The position numbers were made by a program, and so were the translations under genes. 64,000 nt of DNA from Thinopyrum elongatum (taxonomy: Eukaryota > Streptophyta > Magnoliopsida > Poales > Poaceae): NCBI GenBank assembly GCA_011799875.1, contig CM022303.1:430438376-430502375 (forward strand), read 5' to 3'. Positions within the stretch are counted from its first letter, which is position 1, and each line of letters begins with the position of its first letter. Shown here in pieces: positions 52,901 to 64,000 of this stretch. The notes beneath the pieces were generated by a model that saw nothing but the letters and a program-made list of their open reading frames with translations, did no database searches and was not told the origin of the DNA.

Positions 52901-55900
52901 CAAACAGCAACTTTTTTACCACATCATCTTGGTGGCATGACATTACATCAAGCAAGTTTCAGTTTTTTGATCATTTTTTAATTTTTGGAATTAAAATGAT
53001 GGACTCCTGCATGTGTCCATGCCGGAACAAATGTTTGAAAATTCCTTCTAATTTTATGCACTGGAATTAACTCGCACACAAGTACACAATAGAATTTTCA
53101 AACTTATGGGTTAGCCTGCTTGTAGATGTAGTTCAAATTTGAATTACAGTCATTAAATGGCAGAAAATCACTTAAATGTCTTCAAAAGGTCAAATGACCT
53201 TGAAATTTTCCAAATTTCTCACATGACAGTTGTATTAGGTGGTTACACGTAGAACAAAATTGAAGTTGTAGAGGAAGTCTATCTCCCGTTCGTCATCAAA
53301 CAGCATTGTCCCTCTAGGACAACCACAGCCTTCTAGTGAGTTGCTTCGCTCCGGTTTGTGAGGGGTGTGTGTCCAACTTTCGTCAAACAGGGCCAACTTT
53401 TTTACCACATCATCTTGGTGCATGACATTACATCAAGCAGGTTCATGTTTTTTGATCATTTTTAATTTTTGGAATTAAATGCCATGGCACTCCATGCATG
53501 TGTCCCTGCCGTGAGACCAATATGTTGAAAATTCCTTCTAATTTACTGCACATGGAATTAACTCGCACACAAAATATGATTTTAAACCGTTATGGTTAGC
53601 CGTTTGCATGTAGATGTAGTTCAAATTGAAATACGGTCATTAAATGGCTAGAAAATCACAAATAAGTCTTCAAAAGGTCAAATGACCCCTGAATTTTCCA
53701 ATTTTCACATGACAGTTGATTAGTGCAGTACCCGTAGAAAAAAATTGAAGGCCGTAAGAGGAAGCTATCTCACGTTCGTCATCAAACAGCATTGTTCCCC
53801 TCTGGAACCACGAGCCTTCTAGTGAGTTGCCGTTTGTGAGGGCTGTGTGTCCAAACTTTCGTCAAACGGCCAATTTTTACCACATCATCTTGGTGGCATG
53901 CATTACATCAAGCAAGGTTTCATGTTTTTCTGATCATTTTTAATTTTTGGAATTAAAATGCCATGGCACTCCATGCATGGTTCCATGCCGGTGAGACCAA
54001 TAAGTTTGAAATTCCTCTAATTTACTGCACTAGAATTAACTCGACACAAGTACACAAATATGATTTTCAAACAGTATGGTTAGCCGTTCATGTAGATGTA
54101 GTTCAAATTTGAAATTACGTAATTAATGGCTAGAAAAATCACTTAAATTCTTCAAAGGTAAATGACCCCTGAAATTTTACAATTTTCACATGACGTTGTA
54201 TTAGTGCATGTTACAAGTATGAAAAAATTGAAGCCGTAAGAGGAAGCTATTCCCGTTCCTCATCAAACATGCATTGTTCCTCTTCGGAACCACGAGCCTC
54301 TAGTGAGTTGCTCCGTTTGTGAGGGTGTGTTTCCAAACTTCGTCAAACAGAAATTTTTTTACCACATCATCTTGGTGGCATGACATTACATCAAGCAAGG
54401 TTTCATGTTTTCTGATCATTTTTAATTTTTGGAATTAAAATGCCATGGCACTCCATGCATGTGTCCATGCCGTGAAATAATAGTTTTGAAAAATTCTCTA
54501 ATTTACTTGCAACATGGAATTAAATCGCACACAATTACACAAATATGATTTTTCAAACGTTAGGGTAGCGTTGCATGTACATTAGTTCAAATTTGAATTA
54601 CGGTCATTAAATGGCTAGAAAATCACTTAATGTCTTCAAAAGGTCAAATGACCATGAAATTTAAATTCCATATGACATTTGTATTAGTGCAGTTACACAG
54701 TAGAAAAAATTGAAGGCCCTAAGAGGAAGATATCTCCTCGTTCGTCAAAACATGATTGTTCCCTCTTGGAACCACGAGCCTTCTAGTGAGTTGCTCCGGT
54801 TTGTTGAGGGTGTGTGTCCAAACTTTCGTGCAAACAGGCCAATTTTTTACCAACATCATCTGGTGGCATGGCATTACATCAAGCAGGTTTTATGTTTTTC
54901 TGATCATTTTTTAATTTTTGGAATAAAATGCCATGGCACTCCATGCATGTGTTCCATGCCAGTGAGACCAATATGTTTGAAAATTCCTTCTAATTACTGC
55001 ACATGGAATTAACTCGCACACAAGTACACAAATATGATTTTTCAAACCGTTGGTTAGCCGTTCCTGTAGATGTAGTTCAAATTTAATTACGGTATAAATG
55101 GCTAGAAAATACTTAAATGTCTTCAAAAGGTCAAATGACCCTGAAATTTTCCAAATTTTCACATGGCAGTTGTATTAGTGCAGTGTTACACGTGAAAAAA
55201 ATGAATGCCAAGAGGAAGCTATCCCCGTTCGTCATCAAACATGCATGTTCCCTCTGAAACCACGAGCCTTCTAGTGAGTTGCTCGGTTTTGGGGGTGTGT
55301 TCCAAACTTTCGGCAAACAGCCAATTTTTTACCAATCATCTGGTGGCATGACATTACATCAAGCAAGGTTTCATGTTTTTTGATCATTTTAATTTTTTGG
55401 AAAAAATGCATGGCACTCCATGCATGTGTCCATGCCGTGAATGAATATGTTTGAAAATTCCTTCTAATTTACTGCCATGGAATTAATCGCACACAGTACA
55501 CAAATATGATTTTTCAAACCGTTATGGTAGCCGTTGCAGTAATTGTGCAATTTGAATTACGTATTAAATGGCTAGAAAATACACTTAAATGTCTCAAAAG
55601 GTCAAATGACCCCATGAAATTTCAAATTTTCAATGACAGTTGTATTAGTGCATGTTACATGTAGAAAAAATTGAAGGCCATAAGAGGAAGTATCTCCCGT
55701 TCGTCTCAAACATGCATTGTTCCCTCTGAACCGAGCTCTAGTGAGTTCTCGGTTGGTGTGAGGGTTGTGTGTCCAAACTTTCGTCAAACGGCCAATTTTT
55801 ACCACATCATCTTGGTGGCATGACATTACATAAGCAGGTTTCATGTTTTTCTGATCATTTTTTTTTTTTTGGAATTAAAATGCCAGGCCTCCATGCATGT

Positions 55901-58900
55901 GTCCATGCCGGTAGACCAATATGTTTGAAAATTCCTTCAATTATGCACATGGATAACTCGCACACAAGTACACAAATATGTTTTTTCAAACCGATGGTTA
56001 GCTCGTTGCATGTAGATGTAGTTTAAATGTAATTACTCATTAAATGGCTAGAAAATCACTAAATGTTTTCAAAGTCAAATGACCCCAAATTTCCAAATTT
56101 CACATGACAGTTGTATTAGTTTACATACAAGAAAAAATTGAAGGCCGTAAGAGGAAGCTATCTCCCTTCGTTATCAAAATGCATTGTTCCCTCTGGAACC
56201 AAGCGCTTCTTAGTGTGTCTCCGGTTTGTGAGGGTGTGTGTGTCCAAACTTTCGTCAAACAGCCAACTTTTTTACCACTCATCTTGGTGGCATGACATTA
56301 CATCAAGCAAGGTTTCATGTTTTCTGATCTTTTTTAATTTTTTGGAATTAAAATGCCATGGCACTCATGCATGTGTCCAGCCGTGAGACCAATATGTTTG
56401 AAAATTCCTCTAATTCTGCACATGGATTAACCGCACACAAGTACACAAATATGATTTTTCAAACCGTTATGGTTAGCGGTTGCTGTAGCATTAATGTCAA
56501 ATTTGAATTACTGTCTTAAATGGCTAGAAAATCACTTAAATGTCTTCAAAAGGTCAATGACCCCGAAATTTCAAATTTTCACATGACAGGTATTAGTGCA
56601 AGTTACACTGTAGAAAAAATTGAAGGCCATAAGGGAAGCTATCTCGTTCGTATCAAACATGCATTGGTTCCCTATCGGAACCACGAGCCTTCTAGTGAGT
56701 TGCTCGTTGTGAGGGTGTGTGTCCAAACTTTCGTCAAAAGGCCAATTTTTTTACCACATCATCTTGGTGGCATGGCATTACATCAAGAAGGTTTCATGTT
56801 TTTTCTGATCTTTTTTTAATTTTTGGAATTAAAATTGCCATGGCACCTGCAGTGTTCCATGCCGTGAGACCAATATGTTTGAAATTCCTTCTAATTTACT
56901 GCACATGGAATTAACTAACCACAGTACAAAATATGATTTTTCAAACCGTTATATGTAGCCGTTTCAGTAGATGTAGTTTCAAATTTAATTAGTCATTTAA
57001 ATGGTAGAAAAATCCACTTAAATGTCTTAAAAGGTCAAATGACCCCTGAAATTTTCCAATTTTCACATGACAGTTGTATTGTGCAGTTACACTAGAAAAA
57101 AATTGAAGCCGTAAGAGGAAGCTATCTCCCTTCGTCATCAAACATGCTTGTTCCCCTCTAGGAACCACGAGCCTTCTAGTGAGTTGCTCGGTTGTGAGGG
57201 GTGTTGTCCAAACTTTCGTCAAAAGCCAATTTTTAACCACATCATCTTGGTGGCTGACATTACATCAGCAAGGTTTCAGTGTTTTTGATCATTTTTTAAT
57301 TTTTGGAATTAAAATGCCATGGCACGGCACTCCATGCATGTGTCCATGCCTGAGAATATGTTGAAAATCCTTCTAATTTACTGCACATGGAATTAACTCG
57401 CACACAATACACAAATATGATTTTTCAAATCTATGGTTAGCCGTTGGATGTTAGATGTAGTTCAATTTGAATTACAGTTTAATTAAATGGCAAAATCACT
57501 AAATGTTTCAAAAGGTCAAATGACCCTGAAATTTTCCAAATTTTTACATGACAGTGTATAGTGCTGTTACACGTAGAAAAAAATTGAAGTTCGTGATGAG
57601 GAAGCTATCTCCCGTCGTCATCAACTGCTTGTTCCCTCTAGGAACACAAGCCTTCTAGTGAGTTGCTCCGGTTTGTGAGGGTGTGTGGTCCAAACTTTCG
57701 TCAAACAGGCCAACTTTTTTACCACATCATCTGGTGGCATGACATTACATCAAGCAGGTTTCATGTTTTTTGATCATTTTTTAATTTTTTGGAATTAAAA
57801 TGCCATGGCACTCCAGCATGTTCCCTGCCGTGAGACCAATATTTTGAAAATTCCTTTAATTTACTGCACATGGAATTAACTCGCACACACAAATATGAAT
57901 TTCAAAACCGTTATGGTTAGCCGTTGCATGTAGATGTAGTTCAAATTTGAATTACGGTATTAAGGGCTAGAAATCACTTAAAATGCTTCCAAAGGTCAAA
58001 TGACCCCTGAAATTTCCAAATTTTCACATGACAGTTGTATTTAGTGGCAGTTACACGTAGAAAAATTGAGTTGCGTAGAGGAAGCTATCTCCCGTTCGTC
58101 ATCAAACATGCATTGTTCCCTCTGGAACCAGAGCCTCTAGGAGTTGCTCCGGTTTGTGAGGGGTTGTCCAAACTTTCGTCAAAAGGCCAATTTTTACCAC
58201 ATCATATTGGTGGCATGGACATTACATCAAGCAAGGTTTCATGTTTTTTGATCATTTTAATTTTGGATTAAAAGCCATGGCACTCCATGCATGTTGTCCA
58301 TGCCGTGAGACCAATATGTTTGAAAATTCCTCTAATTTACTGCACATGAATTAACTCGCACACAAGTACACCAAATAGATTTTCAAACCGTATGGTTAGC
58401 CGTTCATGTAGATTGTTCAAATTTAATTACGTCATTAATGGCTAGAAAATCACTTAAATTCTCAAAAGGTCAAATGACCCCTGAAATTCCCAAATTTTCA
58501 CATGACGTTGTATTAGTGCAGTTAACCTAGAAAAAAATTGAAGCCGTAAAGGAAGCTATCTCCCGTTTCATCAAACATGCATTGTTCCCTCTGGAACACA
58601 AGCCTTCTAGTGAGTTGCTCCGGTTTGTGAGGGGTGTGTCCAAACTTTCGTCAAACGAGCCAATTTTTTACCACATCATCTGGTGGCATGACATTACATC
58701 AAGCAAGGTTCATGTTTTTCTGATCATTTTTTAATTTTTTGGAATTAAAAGCAGATGGACTTCCATGAGATGTTCCATGCCCTGATGAAGCAATATGTTT
58801 GAAAATTCTTCTAATTTACTGGCACATGGAATTAACTCGCACACAAGTACACAAATATGATTTTCAAACCGTTAGGTTAGCCGTTGCATGTAATAGTTCA

Positions 58901-58976
58901 AATTTGAAGAATACGTCATTAATGGCTAGAAAATCACTTAAATGTACTTCAAAGGTCAAATGACGCCTGAATTTTC
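49973..58976 (-). repeat. Same satellite in reverse complement, with dense indel errors
   Basis: The landmarks appear reversed, for example 'gccatggcactccatgcatg', 'gtagatgtagttcaaattt' and 'ccttctaatttactgcac'. Indel density resembles 35850-49947. A C-type mark ('gtttaaatttaattacatac', near 51700) is followed at higher coordinate by a B-type mark ('gtacatctagttc', near 52160), as expected when the B-C order is read backwards. At about 58976 the sequence switches within a few bases to clean forward satellite. Either an inversion or a fill-in read placed in the wrong orientation explains it; I favour the second because noise and flip coincide. Confidence 0.9.
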
Positions 58977-60969
58977 GGCATGGACACATGCATGGAGTGC
59001 CATGGCATTTTAATTCCAAAAAATTAAAAAATGATCAGAAAAACATGAAACCTTGCTTGATGTAATGTCATGCCACCAAGATGATGTGGTAAAAAAGTTG
59101 GCCTGTTTGACGAAAGTTTGGACACACACCCCTCACAAACCGGAGCAACTCACTAGAAGGCTCGTTGTTCCTAGAGGGAACAATACCTGTTTGATGACGA
59201 ACGGGAGATAGCTTCCTCATACGAACTTTAATTTTTTTCTACGTGTAACATGCACTAATACAACTGTCATGTGAAAATTTGGAAAATTTCAAGGGTCATT
59301 TGACCTTTTGAAGACATTTAAGTGATTTTCTAGCCATTTAATTACTGTAATTCAAATTTGAACTACATCTACATGCAACGGCTAACCATAATGGTTTGAA
59401 AAATCATATTTGTGTACTTGTGTGCGAGTTAATTCCATGTGCAGTAAATTAGAAGGAATTTTCAAACATATTGGTCTCATGGCATGGACACATGCATGGA
59501 GTGCCATGGCATTTTAGTTCCAAAAAATTAAAAAATGATTAGAAAAACATGAAACATTGCTTGATGTAATGTCATGCCACCAAGATGATGTGGTAAAAAA
59601 GTTGGCCTGTCTGACGAAAGTTTGGACGCAAAGCCCTCACAAACCGGAGCAACTCACTAGAAGGCTCGTGGTTCCGAGAGGGAACAATGCATGTTTGATG
59701 ACGAATGAGAGATAGCTTCCTCTTACGGCCTTCAATTTTTTCTATGTGTAACGTGCACTAATACAACAGTCATGTGAAAATTTGGAAAATTTCAGGGGTG
59801 ATTTGACCTTTTGAAGACATTTAAGTGATTTTCTAGCCATTTAATGACAGTAATTCAAATTTGAACTAGATGTACATGCAACCACTAACCATAACGGTTT
59901 GAAAAATCATATTTGTGTACTTGTGTGCGAGTTAATTCCATGTGCAGTAAATTAGAAGGAATTTTCAAACATATTGGTCACACGGCATGGACACATGCAT
60001 TGAGTGCCATGGCATTTTAATTCCAAAAAATTAAAATATGATCAGAAAAACATGCAACCTTGCTTGATGTAATGTCATGCCACCAAGATGATGTGGTAAA
60101 AAAATTGGCTTGTTTGACGAAAGTTTGGACACACACCCCTCACAAACAGGAGCAACTCACTAGAAGGCTCGTGGTTCCGAGAGGGAATAATGTATGTTTG
60201 ATGACGAATGGGAGATAGCTTCCTCTTACGGCCTTCAATTTTTTTCTACATGTAACGTAAACTAATACAACTGTCATGTGAAAATTTAGAAAAATTTTGG
60301 TGTCATTTGACATTTTGAAGACATTTAAGTGATTTTCTAGCCATTTAATGTATGTAATTTAAATTTAAACTACATCTACATGCAACGGCTAAGCATAACG
60401 GTTTGAAAAATCATATTTGTGTGCGAGTTAATTCCATGTGCAGTAAATTAGAAGGAATTTTCAAACATATTGGTCTCACGACATGGACACATGCATGGAG
60501 TGCCATGGCATTTTAATTCCAAAAAATTAAAAAATGTTCAGAAAAACATGAAACCTTGCTTGATGTAATGTCATGCCACCAAGATGATGTGGTAAAAAAG
60601 TTGGCCTGTTTGACGAAAGTTAGGACACACACACCTCACAAACCGAAGCAACTCACTAGAAGGCTCGTGGTTCCTAGAGGGAACAATGCATGTTTGATGA
60701 CGAACGGGAGATAGCTTCCTCATACAAACTTTAATTTTTTTCTACGTGTAACATGCACTAATACAACTGTCATGTGAAAATTCGGAAAATTTCAAGGGTT
60801 ATTTGACCTTTTGAAGACATTTAAGTGATTTTCTAGCCTTTTAATTACTGTAATTCAAATTTGAACTACATCTACATGCAACGGCTAACCATAACGGTTT
60901 GAAAAATCATATTTGTGTACTTGTGTGCGAGTTAATTCCATGTGCAGTAAATTAGAAGGAATTTTCAAA
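58976..60969 (+). repeat. Clean pentamer part A(partial)-B-C-D
   Basis: Clean forward sequence resumes 13 bases into an A monomer (virtual start 58963, marked by 'aatacctg'). B (59467, 503), C (59970, 496) and D (60466, 504) follow. Lengths and marks equal those of the pentamers at 26115-33620. A few private substitutions occur, such as 'gggaataatg' in C near 60183. Confidence 0.9.
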
Positions 60970-61472
60970 CATACTGGTCTCACGGCATGGACACATGGAT
61001 GGAGTGCCATGGCATTTTAATTCCAAAAAATTAAAAAATGATCAGAAAAACATGAAACCTTGCTTGATGTAATGCCATGCCACCAAGATGATGTGGTAAA
61101 AAATTGGCCTCTTTGACGAAAGTTTGGACACACAGCCCTCACAAACCGGAGCAACTCACTAGAAGGCTCGTGGTTCCAAGAGGGAACAATGCATGTTTGA
61201 TGACGAACGGGAGATAACTTCCTCTTGCGGCCTTCAATTTTTTTCTGCGTGTAACGTGCACTAATACAACTGTCATGTGAAAATTTGGAAAATTTCTTGG
61301 GTCATTTGACCATTTAAAGACATTTAAGTGATTTTCTAGCCATTTAATGACCGTAATTCAAATTTGAACTACATCTACATGCAACGGCTAACCATAACGG
61401 TTTGAAAAATCATATTTGTGTACTTGTGTGCGAGTTAATTCCATGTGCAGTAAATTAGAAGGAATTTTCAAA
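60970..61472 (+). repeat. Extra E' monomer (503 bp) directly before E
   Basis: E' has 'ttcttgggtc', 'gaccatttaaag' and the undeleted 'gtgtacttgtgtgcg'. It is followed at once by a normal E monomer (61473-61967, 495 bp). The two are otherwise very similar and share 'catactgg', 'catggatgg' and 'cttgcggcc'. A hexamer is thereby created where the flanking pattern is pentameric. Confidence 0.85.
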
Positions 61473-63974
61473 CATACTGGTCTCACGGCATGGACACATG
61501 GATGGAGTGCCATGGCATTTTAATTCCAAAAAATTAAAAAATGATCAGAAAAAGATGAAACCTTGCTTGATGTAATGCCATGCCACCAAGATGATGTGGT
61601 AAAAAATTGGCCTCTTTGACGAAAGTTTGGACACACAGCCCTCACAAACCGGAGCAACTCACTAGAAGGCTCGTGGTTCCAAGAGGGAACAATGCATGTT
61701 TGATGACGAACGGGAGATAACTTCCTCTTGCGGCCTTCAATTTTTTTCTGCGTGTAACGTGCACTAATACAACTGTCATGTGAAAATTTGGAAAATTTCT
61801 GGGGTCATTTGACCTTTTGAAGACATTTAAGTGATTTTCTAGCCATTTAATGACCGTAATTCAAATTTGAACTACATCTACATGCAACGGCTAACCATAA
61901 CGGTTTGAAAAATCATATTTGTGTGCGAGTTAATTCCATGTGCAGTAAATTAGAAGGAATTTTCAAACATATTGGTCTCACGGCATGGACACATGCATGG
62001 AGTGCCATGGCATTTTAATTCCAAAAAATTAAAAAATGATCAGAAAAACATGAAACCTTGCTTGATGTAATGTCATGCCACCAAGATGATGTGGTAAAAA
62101 AGTTGGCCTGTTTGACTAAAGTTTGGACACACACCCCTCACAAACCGGAGCAACTCACTAGAAGGCTCGTTGTTCCTAGAGGGAACAATACCTGTTTGAT
62201 GACGAACGGGAGATAGCTTCCTCATACGAACTTTAATTTTTTTCTACGTGTAACATGCACTAATAAAACTGTCATGTGAAAATTTGGAAAATTTCAAGGG
62301 TCATTTGACCTTTTGAAGACATTTAAGTGATTTTCTAGCCATTTAATTACTGTAATTCAAATTTGAACTACATCTACATGCAACGGCTAACCATAATGGT
62401 TTGAAAAATCATATTTGTGTACTTGTGTGCGAGTTAATTCCATGTGCAGTAAATTAGAAGGAATTTTCAAACATATTGGTCTCATGGCATGGACACATGC
62501 ATGGAGTGCCATGGCATTTCAATTCCAAAAAATTAAAAAATGATTAGAAAAACATGAAACATTGCTTGATGTAATGTCATGCCACCAAGATGATGTGGTA
62601 AAAAAGTTGGCCTGTCTGACGAAAGTTTGGACGCAAAGCCCTAACAAACCGGAGCAACTCACTAGAAGGCTCGTGGTTCCGAGAGGGAACAATGCATGTT
62701 TGATGACGAATGGGAGATAGCTTCCTCTTACGGCCTTCAATTTTTTCTATGTGTAACGTGCACTAATACAACAGTCATGTGAAAATTTGGAAAATTTCAG
62801 GGGTCATTTGACCTTTTGAAGACATTTAAGTGATTTTCTAGCCATTTAATGACAGTAATTCAAATTTGAACTAGATGTACATGCAACCACTAACCATAAC
62901 GGTTTGAAAAATCATATTTGTGTACTTGTGTGCGAGTTAATTCCATGTGCAGTAAATTAGAAGGAATTTTCAAACATATTGGTCACACGGCATGGACACA
63001 TGCATTGAGTGCCATGGCATTTTAATTCCAAAAAATTAAAATATGATCAGAAAAACATGCAACCTTGCTTGATGTAATGTCATGCCACCAAGATGATGTG
63101 GTAAAAAAATTGGCTTGTTTGACGAAAGTTTGGACACACACCCCTCACAAACAGGAGCAACTCACTAGAAGGCTCGTGGTTCCGAGAGGGAACAATGTAT
63201 GTTTGATGACGAATGGGAGATAGCTTCCTCTTACGGCCTTCAATTTTTTTCTACATGTAACGTAAACTAATACAACTGTCATGTGAAAATTTAGAAAAAT
63301 TTTGGTGTCATTTGACATTTTGAAGACATTTAAGTGATTTTCTAGCCATTTAATGTATGTAATTTAAATTTAAACTACATCTACATGCAACGGCTAAGCA
63401 TAACGGTTTGAAAAATCATATTTGTGTGCGAGTTAATTCCATGTGCAGTAAATTAGAAGGAATTTTCAAACATATTGGTCTCACGACATGGACACATGCA
63501 TGGAGTGCCATGGCATTTTAATTCCAAAAAATTAAAAAATGTTCAGAAAAACATGAAACGTTGCTTGATGTAATGTCATGCCACCAAGATGATGTGGTAA
63601 AAAAGTTGGCCTGTTTGACGAAAGTTTGGACACACACACCTCACAAACCGAAGCAACTCACTAGAAGGCTCGTGGTTCCTAGAGGGAACAATGCATGTTT
63701 GATGACGAACGGGAGATAGCTTCCTCATACAAACTTTAATTTTTTTCTACGTGTAACATGCACTAATACAACTGTCATGTGAAAATTCGGAAAATTTCAA
63801 GGGTTATTTGACCTTTTGAAGACATTTAAGTGATTTTCTAGCCTTTTAATTACTGTAATTCAAATTTGAACTACATCTACATGCAACGGCTAACCATAAC
63901 GGTTTGAAAAATCATATTTGTGTACTTGTGTGCGAGTTAATTCCATGTGCAGTAAATTAGAAGGAATTTTCAAA
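61473..63974 (+). repeat. Five-monomer higher-order repeat E-A-B-C-D (2502 bp), right side
   Basis: Monomers start at 61473 (495), 61968 (504), 62472 (503), 62975 (496) and 63471 (504), giving the same total of 2502 bp as the copies at 26115-33620. The next E begins at 63975 and is cut by the window end, so the array continues to the right. Confidence 0.92.
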
Positions 63975-64000
63975 CATACTGGTCTCACGGCATGGACACA
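63975..64000 (+). repeat. Partial E/E' monomer at window end
   Basis: Only the first 26 bases are present. They carry the 'catactgg' mark of E-type monomers, which places the sequence in phase with the pentamer to its left. Confidence 0.85.

Noticed and set aside
49973..58976. Genuine inversion in the array
   Set aside because: Not accepted as such because the flip coincides with the 25-N gap and the error-rich segment; kept only as something to check.
1..64000. Transposable element or LTR origin
   Set aside because: No terminal repeats, target-site duplications, polyprotein fragments or primer-binding sites were seen in any monomer; the sequence is pure tandem repeat.
1..64000. Centromere call
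   Set aside because: HOR structure is compatible with a centromere but also with subtelomeric or interstitial heterochromatin; nothing in the sequence decides it.

Overview
The window contains no supportable gene. From base 1 to base 64000 it is one family of tandemly repeated satellite DNA with an AT-rich monomer of about 500 bp (502-506 bp, or 495-496 bp when a fixed 8-bp deletion is present). I set monomer boundaries by hand from one anchor, the 'catattggtctca' start. The left part has 71 complete head-to-tail monomers over bases 1-35632, averaging about 502 bp. An array of this length and monomer size, with higher-order structure, indicates heterochromatin of a eukaryotic nuclear genome. 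A plant is my best guess, at low confidence. I do not recognise the family by name and cannot say from sequence alone whether it is centromeric, subtelomeric or interstitial.

Layout. (1) 1-1007: two opening monomers. (2) 1008-6554: higher-order repeat (HOR) made of four monomer types, a-c-d-e / a-c-b / a-c-d-e, with unit lengths 2018, 1512 and 2017 bp. (3) 6555-16091: mixed monomers with no clear HOR; the 8-bp deletion first appears in the monomer at 13606. (4) 16092-19092: three copies of a 1.0-kb dimer (A-B). (5) 17092-20595 and 22106-25610: two copies of a seven-monomer block A-B-A-B-C-D-E', 3504 and 3505 bp, with identical monomer order and nearly identical lengths. (6) 26115-33620: three tandem copies of a five-monomer HOR (E-A-B-C-D), each 2502 bp. 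(7) 32621-35129: repeats the order seen at 19093-22105 with one monomer missing. (8) About 35850-58976: the same satellite, but riddled with single-base insertions and deletions. It runs forward to 49947, is broken by exactly 25 N at 49948-49972, then runs in reverse complement to about 58976. (9) About 58976-64000: clean forward HOR again, with one extra E' monomer.

The array records its own history. An A-B dimer grew into A-B-A-B-C-D-E' blocks, and a shorter A-B-C-D-E unit was then amplified, as expected from unequal exchange between sister arrays. The main technical message is that 35850-58976 looks like unpolished long-read sequence used to fill a gap. Its indels, poly-C run, strand flip and apparent duplication of 22.3-26.1 kb should not be taken as biology without read support.

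Small open reading frames occur on both strands but are echoes of the satellite monomer. I found no new biological system. The most interesting real signals are the nested HOR evolution and a palindrome in the C monomer that changed at both symmetric positions and stayed a perfect palindrome.
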